Source: Neoceratodus forsteri (taxonomy: Eukaryota; Chordata; Ceratodontiformes; Ceratodontidae). Taken from it: a stretch of DNA of 64,000 nucleotides. The stretch lies in the NCBI GenBank assembly GCA_016271365.2, contig JADMNL010000028.1:97247501-97311500 (forward strand), written 5' to 3'. How positions within the stretch are numbered: the first letter of the stretch is position 1; the number at the start of each line of letters is the position of its first letter. Position numbers and translations under genes: made by a program. Of the stretch, positions 45,530-56,713 are shown in pieces. The notes beneath the pieces were generated by a model, which saw only the letters and a program-made list of their open reading frames with translations, was not told the origin of the DNA and did no database searches.

Positions 45530-45800
45530 GCGTTATGGAATTCACTGTCAGGGCACCTCTGGGAGGCATTGTCTACCACGGTTTTTAAACGACAGCTGAA
45601 AACATTTTTGTTTGCACAGGCTTTTGGGGTCTGAGGTGGGCCGTTTAGGAACTCGAACAGGTACAGCGGTTTTTAATTATGTCTGGGATTTTATATGTAT
45701 ATGTTTTTAGTACTGTTCCTGTTCTCATTTGTGTGTTTTGTATCTGGAATATTGTTGTAAGGGCACTCTGAGCCTTCGGGGAAGGGCACCCCAAACGAAT
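45530..45800 (+). pseudogene. L2-type LINE 3' end
   Basis: Encodes NSLSGHLWEALSTTVFKRQL, KTFLFAQAFG then stop, the typical C-terminus of L2-like ORF2. The 3' UTR ends GGGCACTCTGAGCCTTCGGG, GAAGGGCACCCC and AATAAAAT. The rest of the element is absent. Confidence 0.65.
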
Positions 45801-46144
45801 AAAATCTACCACAACTATGACTTATAAGCCATTTCCCAAACCAAGATCTCAAAACAAGGCTTAAATTATAAAATGTGTCATTTTATAAAGTACCACTGGC
45901 CAGTGTTGCAAATGGCTACCAGAATAACATATTAGGTGGACAAATGGCCACAAAGACTAAGATGTTTCATGTATGATTGTTCCTTATTGTTGCACTACAA
46001 TGTAATTTGTAACCACCAAATAATATATTGCAGGGACTATAATGTCTGAAGCCACGTCCGACACCCCTGACACAATGTATGATTTATAGCAGTCGGACTG
46101 ATTTGGTTTGCTTCGTATTGGCCTTCAAAGGTAAATAAAAATGG

Positions 46145-46260
46145 TGAACCTGGGTCACCAGAAGGCATAGTGGCAAGCAACCTTACTTGCCATGCAGGAG
46201 TCCTGGGTTCATTTACAGTTCGGGTCAGTGGGAGGCAACTGAGTGCTCTGTGGGAGTGTG
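46145..46260 (+). repeat. Possible tRNA-derived SINE head
   Basis: GGCATAGTGGCAAGCAACCT could be an A box and GGGTTCATTTAC a B box 40-50 bp later. Family not identified. Confidence 0.35.
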
Positions 46261-46484
46261 GAGCACCTCCCGCAAGGGCGGGGGTGAAGGTTGATGGGCT
46301 GCTGTCTGCTCTGATGCCCCCTGATGGCAAAGGGGACAGGAGCCAAACAGTGAGTTTCCAACCATTCTTTGGCCAGGCTCTGTAGCGCTCAGCTGGGGTG
46401 TCTTGTTAAATGCTACATTGGTGGAATACATCAGACACCCATCCTGACCAATGCCAGCAGTTTCCCCTGGACCTGTGCGGAATT

Positions 46485-46617
46485 TTTAAATTCTGTTTCC
46501 TACAGAATTCCATGGAATTTCAGAAATTCTGCCTAATTCCACAGGCTTCTACTGGAATCAGGATTCCAAAATTCTGAAAGCAGTATTTAAACCATGGATT
46601 TATAAGGCAAGCCAAGG
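46485..46617. mobile_element. GAATTTC-family MITE, left part
   Basis: Contains GGAATTTTTAAATTCTG, CAGAATTCCATGGAATTTCA and GAAATTCTG, and stops at CCATGGATTTATAAGG where an L2 tail begins. Its continuation seems to be at 47521-47765. Confidence 0.5.
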
Positions 46618-47520
46618 CAAATTTTATTTAAAAGATGCCCAGTCCTGGAGGCTCTGGGCACCGTACACAAATCAAACCAATTACAATAGGAAAACCAACA
46701 ATACAATAAACAGCATAGTAAACAGGACTGAATTAGATCACGTAATTATAACATTTAAATAAATAAGCCAGAAAAATAACTAAAAATAACTAAATAAGTG
46801 GCCTGGGACAGAGTTGAATCACAGAAGTCAGACCAGGGCAAAATTATGAAGCAAAGTCTGGGAAAGCTTGATGGTACAGGAAGACCTTGAGGTGGGCTTT
46901 GAATACCTCTACTGAAGGGGCCTCTTGTACAGCTGGAGGTATCAAATTCCACAGGATGGGGCCGCCAACACTGAAAGCTCTGTTTCTGGCTGTTTTTAAC
47001 CTCATCCTGGGAATTGCGAGGAGGCCCCTTGATGAGGAGCGGAGGGAGCTGACCGAGACAGCAGGTGTAAGAAGGTCCACCATGTAACCTGGGCCCAGGC
47101 CATGTAGGGCTTTAAATGTGAGCAAGCCCACCTTACAGAGGACCCGCCACCTGATCGGCAGCCAGTGCAGTTCATGCAGCACTGGGGTGATGTGGCAGTA
47201 CTTAGACTGCCCTGTCGACAGCCTGGCAGCTGCATTCTCCACCAGCTGCGCCCAGCGGAGGGTACCTCCAGAGACCCCAAGATACAGCGCATTACAGTAG
47301 TCAAGCCGTAATGTCACAAAGACGTGCTCCAAGGTGGGGAGATCCGGGGTGGAACTAGGGACTTTATCCTGGTGATATTCCTCAGAAGGTAAAAACTGGT
47401 ATGGACAATGGATCATACCTGGGATTCAAAGGTCAGTCCACTGTCAAGAATAACGCCAAGATCACACACCCTAGGAGAGGCCTTCAATGGTACAGATCCA
47501 AGAAAGTCACAGTTTACAAT
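46618..47520 (-). pseudogene. L2-type LINE, reverse-transcriptase C-terminal part
   Basis: The minus strand encodes a largely open 190-codon stretch (46844-47416) with LRLDYCNALYLGV, LVENAAARLS, HITPVLHELHWLPI, LLTFKALHGLGPGYM and the end FKAHLKVFLYHQAF. These are the ordered motifs of the L2 ORF2 C-terminus. Upstream near 47430-47510 one reads VCDLGVILDSGLTFESQ. The 3' UTR (46618-46760) contains GCCCAGAGCCTCCAGGACTG on the minus strand. The palm catalytic motifs are missing (5' truncation). Confidence 0.85.
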
Positions 47521-47765
47521 AAGTCACAGTTTACATAGACTGCAGATTAACATTATGTGGTTTACGCAAACCACAGATTAGGTGTCCACAAACTGCGAAG
47601 ATCTAACCCACTGTTTATGTACCCTATAAAAAAAACAAATCAGCAGTTTACATTAAAAAACCTTTGTAATTTAGCAATAAATTCCTAAAAGCATTTCAGA
47701 AGTCAAATTGCCATTCTGTCTGAACTGTGCTAGTGAAATACTGCCTTTTGCACAGCTCTAGTTTC
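47521..47765. mobile_element. GAATTTC-family MITE, right part
   Basis: Contains GTTTACATAGACTGCAG, GTTTACGCAAACCACAG and CATTTCAGAAGTCAAATT, and ends TTTTGCACAGCTCTAG, like the termini of other members. Separated from its left part by the L2 insertion. Confidence 0.5.
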
Positions 47766-49047
47766 CGCAGATTCTGAGATAGCTAGCCTCCTATGCTAAG
47801 AGTTTGTTCCAAGGTGCTGCTGTGCCCGGGACTGGGCCCCCTCTCTGACAGGGGGGTTGGGGACTAGCTGGAGGTGCTAGCAAGTCCAGCAAGGAGTAAG
47901 AGACAATTTTTTCACTACAAATACCACCAACAGCTTAATCTGGTTCAATTTCAGTTGGTTTTCATCTGTATCTTCTCCCGTTCATCAGGATGAGGCTAAG
48001 AATAGGCAGAATTGCCTAGCTCTCGTTTCTCAGTCAACAAAAAACTCAATAAAGATGGCAGTGGAAGGGGGGTCAGGCTCGTGGGTGAGACTGCAATGCA
48101 TGGGTGGGAGTCAGCATTAACGACAGTTACGACAGGTGGGGTAAGTACTGGTGAAAAGGGACAGAAAACAAAATCACGCTGCATAAACAAACTGCAAAAC
48201 GTTTGGTAGTAATAGTAGTAGTAGTAGTAGTGAGCATAAACAAAAACAAACCCACATGGCAGGGATTTAGGGATGAAATTACAGACAACAAGGCCATGTC
48301 TGTGAGAGTTCATGTTAGGGAAACTGGGCCAGCTGTACTCGTAAATTGTATTAAAGTATGCTAGGATTGCTGTAATCCTGTTGGAATCAACCAGCAACAC
48401 ATGCTCACACACATACAGTGGAAAATACCCAAGTCCCTCCACTGAAGGGAGGCAATATACTGTGTTTCAGTGAGCTGTGCCAGCTCTGGGCCGGGTCCAG
48501 CTGGAGCCCAGACCCCAGCAGTGTAGCCAAAAGAACACAACCATGGCTCATCTTTTAAAGGTAATCTGTCTTTGCTGCTGGTGCATTCAAGATATGTAGT
48601 GCTGTGGCATGCGGACAAAAACATTTTGACTAAAACATTTGCAGTTCATTTTTTCCTAGTGTTGCTACTAAACAAGAGTAAGAATGCATCTTTATACGCA
48701 ACTCTTTGTTTCCCTTCTCTAGATGATCAGGGCTGACTTTCCAAAGGCCCTCTGGACTCGTGTGACAACATGTGTCAAGATTTTAGCACCGCTGCGCTAC
48801 TTGCATAAAAAAAAATTGACCACATAAGATGTGGGCTAACTTCTTGTCGCAAGCAGCACACATTGTGCTCAGAAAATGATGGACAGTCTTAAGCAGGCAG
48901 CTAAAAGGAGTACTCCGATGCCAACAAGCAAACGAAAATTGTCAGGCAAAACAGTGCAGCTCACAGTCTTGAGAAAGCACATTTGCGTTACTACTTTCTT
49001 ATCACGATGGCCTTAACTTAGATAGTTAGTTAGACAGTTAGTTAGTT
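47766..49047. other. Spacer with a short (AGT)n run
   Basis: A trinucleotide AGT run at 48212-48231. No gene seen. The 148-codon minus-strand frame (47996-48442) includes a translated (YYYY) run from this repeat and no domain. Confidence 0.4.
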
Positions 49048-49108
49048 AAAATTTGATAACCGGGAAAGGCACACTGAGCTGAGACTTGTTTCCAGGTGCG
49101 GCCCCGGG
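49048..49108 (-). repeat. SINE 3' tail fragment
   Basis: TTTGATAACCGGGAAAGGCA, CACTGAGCTGAGACTTGTTT and CCAGGTGCGGCC match the tail of the 39135 SINE. Confidence 0.65.
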
Positions 49109-49739
49109 AGGGGGATGGGGGGAGTAGGTATACAATACAGTGAAGGACAAAACAAATTGCAAAGAGCAGCATACAAAACCGTAAGTTGCATGCGAACTTC
49201 AAATAAGGTGCCCATGTTTGTCCTGCAACCCAGCTGTGGCAATTAACTCATTCCTTACATCTGTGAGCCACGCTCAGAAAATAATGCATGCTTCAAAAAT
49301 CATGACGCATGTGTCATTTTTTGAACTGAAGCAGTCGCAAATATGCCAGAATGTACGAAAAATGTAATCGAACATTTTGGTGCATTTATTTTGACACAGG
49401 TGCAACCGAAAATTGACAATTGGGCCTGCAACAAGACTTTTGCAAATCTAGCCCCGAGCGCCTCTCGCACTGTTTCTTCTTCCTGGCCATATCTTGCCTT
49501 ACCACTGCTTCCACTTACCTCTCCCCTGTCCACAACCCTGCCAGTCTATCCTCTTACTCCATCCAATCACCCGATGTGCGGTCTTTTCATATCCTTCACT
49601 GCAAATCTGTAGTGGGCCAGTCTGCTGTCTCTGTCTGTCTGCTAATGCTGTTGAACAACCTCCCACTCCCTACCCATCTCTCATCCTCCCTGCACTTTCT
49701 CAAACCACTAGGGCTAGGCAAAATTAGCAAATTCTGATG

Positions 49740-51710
49740 TCATGGAATTTTCATGAAATTTTATGGATTTTCCAAAAGTCTTTCATTGGTCATCGCTCAG
49801 TCAGTATTACAGCTAGAGATGTGAACTTTATAATGTACATTGCTTGGAAAAGGTCCTAATAGGATGCTAAGTTTCATGACATTTGGATAAGGGGTGGGGA
49901 CGTTATAGGGGCTCAGATTCTGGCAATTTATTTTTCATGTGACGCTGGCCACCTTTGGAGCTACATAACTTATAACTTACAGTATATGCATACTTTCTTG
50001 AAAGAGTCACGGAAACTGCTAACTAGAGAGGAAACTGGCTGCATAAAATCATAAGTTACAGGAGTTCAAAATTTCACAATTTAATTATTTGTTAAATTGT
50101 GTAAACATTTTCAGAATATTTGGATGTCTATAGCCCTGCTGCTATTGCAGATATACACCCAAGATTTAGCATGCATACCAAAAGAAATATGTCCTGGAAT
50201 CTTATTCAGATGGATGTGTGGTTTAGTAGGTCAAAATGTATTGTGGATAGTTTAGAAATTACTAAGTGGCAACATTTGCTCAAAAATCCATGGACACAGG
50301 TAATGCCGCTAGAATGCCACCCGTGGAATTTAACTTTCACAGAGTACTCATCACCCCTGAATCACCTTAGCTGCACTAGTATCATGGCCATGCAATACCC
50401 CCCAACACTCCTGCAACAGCGGTGCCTAACATCATGCTCCATTATGTCTAAAGATGGCCAGATACTTCTGCCACGATGGCCTGAATCGCAACTAGTTGTA
50501 AGGCTTGACGTCGCTCAGTGCCGCTGTCTTCAAATAGCAAAAATATACATTGTTGTCTACCGGGTTGTCAGCAGGTGGCACTGTACAGAAACAATGCTGC
50601 ACGTGCATGTGTTTCCACAAGTCACTAGTTAGTGAGCTCTAGTGGTTATCTGGCATATTGCAAGAATTCAGGCTAGTACACAGTGATATACATGACTATT
50701 CTTTATGGCTCATCACTCAAGATAGTGACCTGACACTTGGCACCACTATACTTTAACTGTGGCACCTCCCATGAATGCTATCTTGTTGCTGCTTTACCTA
50801 GCCTTTACCTTCCTCTACAATGGCAACTCAAGTGTAGGACAGGGCAAAATGTATGGATACAGCTTCGACAAAAGTATCACAACATTCCACCATTTCACAA
50901 ACGCTCATGAAATTAAACTTTTAATTACTGAAGTTATTTAGGAATCTTTGGCTGCTTATCACTTGGCCAGCGCTTAAGCAAGAGATTAGAAAGTTGACAC
51001 ACACAGCTTTCTTCTTTTTTTTTTTTGTTCCATATTGGTTTTTCTCCCAACAGGCAGCTCATATCTCAGGGATATAACTTGTTCACAGGGATATACCCTG
51101 ATTAGGCTGACCCCAGCCATCATTCAGTTGGCTACCGGGTTCTTCTCCAACATTATTTTCCCTCCCATCTCCACTAGTGGGGGTGGTACCTCTGTCAGCC
51201 TCACACAGCCATAGCTTGTTCAGCGGCAGGAGCAAGCTCCCTGGCCCAGCTGCAGGGGTCACTGTGTTGGTGGAACCCATCGCCAGTCCTCCCCGACCAA
51301 GATGCACTGCCGAGCAATGGCTGTCCCGGCCATGGCCTGCCTCCCGATGTGACTTCTTGGGCTTGCTTCCGAACCTGGGTTGTCAGCATGGCTGTGTGAC
51401 ATTCTGCTGCTGGTCCAGGGGGTGGCCTCAGAGCCTAATATTTAGGGTCAATGAATCTAACAACATTGGTGCTATTCCATTCTCTACTTTTAAAGTTCTA
51501 GGGGCTTAAAATTCTTCATTTGACATAATTGTGAAATGTAATTTTAACATTTCTGAACGTTTGGAGGCTTGTAACTCAGTCACCTTTAAAGACAGAGATT
51601 TAACACTTGGTACACATCTGTATAAACTCTGGTAAAGTCATCCTGACAAATTTGGTACAATTTGGACACATCTGTATTAAATTAGACAGCAATATGTAGT
51701 GTTAGGGAGG
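49740..51710. other. Unassigned region with recurrent 'AACTCA/TTTGG' style repeats
   Basis: Segments at 49800-50110 and 51510-51690 (with an echo at 54830-54930) share a style: ATGACATTTGGATAAGG, AACTTATAACTT, AATTTGGTACAATTTGGACA and GTAACTCAGTCACC. They look like one decayed non-coding family. A 170-codon plus-strand open frame (50120-50632) resembles no family I know. Confidence 0.35.
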
Positions 51711-52360
51711 ATCATCAGTTCTCGTTCATTGGCATTGATAAACCATTGAAAAATAGGAGTGGGGGATTATGATAATATCTTGCTGAAGAGAAAAAAGTAT
51801 TGGATTTTTTCACTGGATGCCACAAAAAAAAAACAACAGGCTTGAATGATAGACTTGACATGCCACCATATCTTTGATCATAGTCCGAGTAAAGCCCCAC
51901 TAGTCCTGCTTACAGTATGTCCTGTAAGAGGGTTGAATTGTATGTTTCAGTTGCTTAGATCCTGACTGGATCAAATGTCAAATTTCTTAACAGTCCTTCA
52001 TTATTGAAAATGATATATTTACATCATGCTTTCCTCTTTTACAGAATGTGCACTAATGGTTGGATCAGTTTTCATGGTAACCTTGGAAGCGCTCATAGGA
52101 TTGGCCTGTAAGATAATTATTTCCAAGTGTCCTTTTGTGACAGGAATTTGGAACTCTGGCAATTCAGTGACTAAGCATCAGGCTTCTTTCTTTTCCCCTT
52201 TGGTATGTTTTAGTGTCTATTCCTCTTATGAATGGGGACACCTTAACAAGTGTAGTAAGCTTGTATGTCAGTGTACTGGGGTTTCCCTCAGTTTTTATTC
52301 TAACTGCAGTATAAAAGTTTTTAATTATTCATCTGATTTGGCATTTACAAACATATGAAC

Positions 52361-54358
52361 ATAAAAAACTGCCAGCAGAAACAGACCTTACAGTCTACTG
52401 AGTCAGCTCGAGTGTGTAGATAGCACCTCATCTCGCAGCTGTCCCTCTTGCCTCCTCTTCCCAGTATCCCTTACCTTTACGCTGTCCCAACCTCTCTTGA
52501 AACTGCCTACCGTCTTGCAGGACACTATCTCATCTGGTAAGGTGTTCCATTTGCCCACCACTCTTTCAGTGAAAAAATGTCTCCTCATCTCCCTCCTGAA
52601 TCTTCCCCCCTCCAATCTCAGTCCATTCCCTCTCGTGTCCCTCCCCCTTCTCATCTGGAAAATCCCTTCTGTGTTGGTCTTGTTTATCCCCTTCAGATAC
52701 TTAAAGGTCTCGATCATATCCCCCATCCCTCCTCTCCTCCAGTGAATACATATTCAACTCTCCCAGCCTGTCCTCATAGGGCTTGCTGTCTAATCCCTGG
52801 ATCATCTTTGTGGCTCTTTGCTACACCCCCTCCAACAATCTGATGTCCTTCTTTAGGAATGGGCACCAGTACTGCATACAGTACTCCAGGTGGGGCCTGA
52901 CCAATGACCTATACAGGGGCAGGATAACCTCCCTACTTCTGGAGGAGATCCCTCTTGCAATACACCCCAGCATTTTGTTGGCTTTTGCTGCTGCCTTCCT
53001 GCACTGAGCAGTTGTTCATGCTCCCCGTAATGATCACTGCTAAGTCCTTCTCTGTGGAGCTCCCCAACTGTACCCCATTCAAGTGATAATCCTTCCCCTG
53101 GTTCTTGGTTCTGAAGTGCAGAACCTTCCACTTCTTGGTGCTGAATCCCAACTGCCATGTTTCCGCCCACTCCTGTAACTTAGTCAGGTCCTCCTGCAAC
53201 CCCTTCCACCCCTCTGCATCATCAACCACAGCTTCCATCTTGGTATTGTCTGCAAACAGACTGATCTTGCTCTGGATCCCATGTGAGATATCTGCAATAA
53301 AAATCACAAACAGCACCGGTCCCAGTACCAATCCCTGTGGTACCCTCTCGACACCGCTCTTGGTGACGAGCGGTCCTCCCCACCACTACTTTTTGCTGCC
53401 TTCCCTTTAGCCAGTTTGTGATCCATTTCACCCATTTTGGTCCCACCCCTACATATTCCAGTTTCCCCTCTAACCTCCCATGCAGCACTGAATCACAGGC
53501 CTTGCTGAAGTCTAAATACAGGACATGCACTGCATGGCCCTTGTTCAGTTCCCACATCACTCAGTCATAGTACTCTACAAGGTTTGTCTGGCAGAATCTG
53601 CCCACTACAAACCTGTGCTGTTGACCATCCTGGAGACCGTTTTCCTCCAAGAAGCTCACTAGCCTCTCTTTTAGGAAGGTCTCCATGAGCATTCCCACGA
53701 TTGATGTGAGGCTCACTGGCCTATAGTTTCCTGGTTCATTCTTTGAGCCACTTTTGTGGATGGGCACCACATGGGCCATTCTCCAGTCCTGTGGTACACA
53801 TCCCGTGTCCAGGGAGGTATTAAACAGGTCAGCCAGTGGCCCCGCCAGAACCTCTGCCAACTCCCTTAGTACCCTAGGGTGAATGCCATCAGGTCCACCC
53901 TTAATGCCCTCAACCCATCTAGTACCCTGCTCTCTGTAATTCCTACATCTGTCATCTCCTTCCCCCCCATCTACCCCCTCACCTGGGATATCTGCCCCCC
54001 TTCTCCTGCATGACTACAAAGCAGAAGTATTCATTCAGTGCCTCTGCCTGCTCCACCCTCCCCAGCCTTCTTAATCCTCACCAGCTGATCCTTGCTTCTT
54101 CTTCTCTCTCCGATGTAGCGGAAGAAGTCTCTTTCTCCAATTTTGATTCCCTGCACCAGTCTCAGCTCCCTGGACACCTTGGACACCCTGATCAGTTTGG
54201 TAACATCCCTGGACTTCTTCATGTATGTATCTTAGCTTCACCTCTCCCCGATTTCCTGTACTTTCGAAATGCTGCCCTCTTGGCCCTCACCCCTTTCATA
54301 ACCTCCTGTGTCAGCCAACTGGGTTTCTTCTCCCTTCCCTTCTTGCTTTTCTTCCTAG
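52361..54358 (-). pseudogene. CR1 LINE, 3' two-thirds of ORF2
   Basis: Minus strand, from upstream to downstream: DFFRYIGERRRSKDQLVRI (~54075-54140), a fingers block with GCVPQDWRMAHVVPIHKSGS and NYRPVSLTSI (~53690-53800), VLYLDFSKACDSVLHGRLEG (~53460-53530) and a VLGPVLFVIFIADI segment (~53290-53330). Next are FADNTKMEAVVDDAEG, where the usual FADDTK catalytic pair reads AD-N, and the C-terminal FFTERVVGKWNTLPDEIV (~52520-52580). It ends at the tail TTCATATG. Several frame shifts. This is the longest CR1 in the window; endonuclease absent. Confidence 0.9.
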
Positions 54359-55068
54359 TGCAATACTTTTTAACTGTTTATATTGTATATATTTTTTACT
54401 GAGCACTTGCCCTTTCATCACACCTAATTCTGTACTGTACCGGTACAAGTAAGTTTGTATATAAGGGGATCTATGTGATATGCCAGTTTGCCTTTGAGAA
54501 AGCTCCTTAGTGTGAAATGTGTTAGTCAGTGATGTATACAAAAAGAGGAGAGGGGAGGGTCCTTATCCATGGCAGCTGATAGTTTTATCTGTAGTGGACT
54601 ATAGTATACCTTATATCGGTATCTGGATTATCTGAAGCCTGCTGCATCCATGTTTAAGTATCAAGTTTTCTGTCCTGAAATAAAGAACCTTTTTCACCAT
54701 AAGGTATGGTTTCTTATTTAGTATTTCAATATACAGCCTAAGTCCGGTAGGTGCCAGTTACCACAAACAGCTTTTCTGCTTGGAATTTTCCTGACCAAGG
54801 CACTGCCATTCCAGGTGTGTTTTTCCCCAGATGTTACTGAGTAAAGGGTGGATATGTGGTGGCCTAATCTCAAAATTTGCAATTTATCTACACATATGTG
54901 GGGGCATAACTCAAGAATGATGGGGTTACAAGTGAGTTATGAAAGCCCTGCCCTCTCACAAACGATAATAATGTGCATTGCATTCTGCAATGTTGACTGT
55001 AACCACTCCAGTTCTTTATGCTTTAATAATTTGTATTGCTGTCTTGTACTGCACCCCATGTCATCACT
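54359..55068. other. Spacer, nothing recognised
   Basis: AT-rich with AATAAAG at ~54680. No gene. Confidence 0.4.
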
Positions 55069-55163
55069 TGTTACCCGAAACCTCGGGTCGCACCTGGAAA
55101 GGAGCCCTGGCTCAGTGTGCCTTTCATGGTAACAAAATTTTATATAAAATAAATAAATAAATA
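55069..55163 (+). repeat. SINE 3' tail with (AAAT)n
   Basis: TTACCCGAAACCTCGGGTCG, CACCTGGAAAGGAGCCCTGG, CTCAGTGTGCCTTTCATGGT and then AAATAAATAAATA: same tail family as 39135 and 49048, in sense orientation. The CCCGAAACCTCGGG inside is a hairpin. Confidence 0.7.
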
Positions 55164-56304
55164 TTCTTGTGTCTGACCATTGCATGTTCAATTTATATGT
55201 AACTGTGGCTTTTATGCAAGCAATAATACCCTCCAGGGTGGGCTGTATTGGGCTATACCGCCTGCCCAGGGGTGTAATGAGGCCCGACACGGAGGCGGAG
55301 GGCCTTATAGCCTGGAAGGCGGGTAGCCATACCGCCACCTGAGGGTATTATTGCGTTTAGAAAATGGGCTTGCTGTAACATTTTAATATGGGGTTTAATA
55401 AAATTTAAAAAAACTAAGAAAACACAAGAAAAATGGGATTGAAATCTTTTTATTGTAAAGTAGTCCCTCTGTTATTGTGGTGTTCCATCTATTGTTGCTC
55501 CCCACCAACAGAGCTATTCTCTTCTTTGGCCCCCCCCCCCCAACTCCACCACCTCCAGGACTGTTTTTGTACCGTTTCTTGTGTGTTTTTTTTTTTTAGC
55601 GCAGTGTCAAGACACAGAGAAGGTGTTGTCTGACTTCAGCTTTATTTTATTTATTTCGGTGCTGGACGGCAAAATGGGTTTGCGAGCGGTGACGCACATG
55701 AGCGTCTAACGTTGTACAAGGCAGTTGAAGACGCGTGACTGTGAGGAGAGATGGCAGTGCTTTATTTTTTCCTTTTTTAAAGCCTTCAGCACGGAGATTA
55801 TTTTTATTTTATTTTTTTTTTTAAATCTCTGTTTATTCCACTTGTCCCCAGCCTGCCATTCCCGACCCATTGGGAACTCCTAGGCAGACATCCCTCTGCC
55901 TTCCACCCTACCCGAATGACCCCAGGAATCTCATGTTGCTACGGTTTACCCCCTGTGCGGGGATGGGGCAGATCCACTGTTACCCCATACCTTATGTTTC
56001 CTCGGTCCGGAGCCATCGGGCGGGCGAAGGCAAATTTGAGGGCACGTCTCCGGGGCTCCATCTTCCCAGCAATGGCAGGCTATTTTCCTCTTTTCCTCCC
56101 TCCCCTACAGCGTGAGAGCCCAGACTTCAAGGTGCGAAGCACTGATGTCGTGCTGTGTAGCGGCCGCCTGTTCCCTACCACTAGGGGCTTGCAGTACTCC
56201 GAGCCTCCGCTCGGAGTCAGGCAAGTGTGCGGGCCATGGCCTCAACCCTCCCTGGAGTAGGTGAGCTGTCATGGGATGCTCCAGCCTATCTCCCCCCGGC
56301 CGAC
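55164..56304. other. Spacer, T-rich then GC-richer
   Basis: T-runs at 55588-55598 and 55805-55825; GC-richer at 55900-56300. Overlapping open frames (up to 114 codons) are on both strands and featureless. Confidence 0.4.
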
Positions 56305-56405
56305 CCACCGGTGGCCCAAGTCCGCTCCCGAACCCGGGTCGCCAGCGTGGAGCGAGGTGTGGCATCCAGTGCCTCAACCCTCACCACCACCGGGCCAGCA
56401 CAGAT
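56305..56405 (-). repeat. tRNA-derived SINE head
   Basis: On the minus strand: GTGGTGGTGAGGGTTGAGGC as A-box region and GACCCGGGTTCGGGA as B box, about 45 bp apart. Related to 35345-35425. Confidence 0.55.
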
Positions 56406-56713
56406 ATTACTTTTAATTTGGGGCCAGTAACTTGTGAGGAGTCATCTCTATTGCTGGTAGGTCGTTTCCTGGGTTGAGATGTTGGATGACGGGCAGCAGA
56501 GGGGAATGTGTGTGAGTCACAGGAGAGAGATGCAGAGTAGCAAATAAAAATACAGTTAAAATCAAGAGAAACAAAAAGACGGAAAAAAGGTAGATTGGTT
56601 TGTTTTGGACAGTTTCTGAGTGGTGGTGTCTGGGCTAATTAGTAAATACCGGGTGACTGTACTGTAAGTAAACAAGGATTTGGGGGGCCAGACTCTCGCT
56701 AAGCGAGACAAGA

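Noticed and set aside
50120..50632. 170-codon open frame as a host gene
   Set aside because: No recognisable domain, no splice or promoter context, single frame in decayed repeat-like sequence. Left as unassigned.
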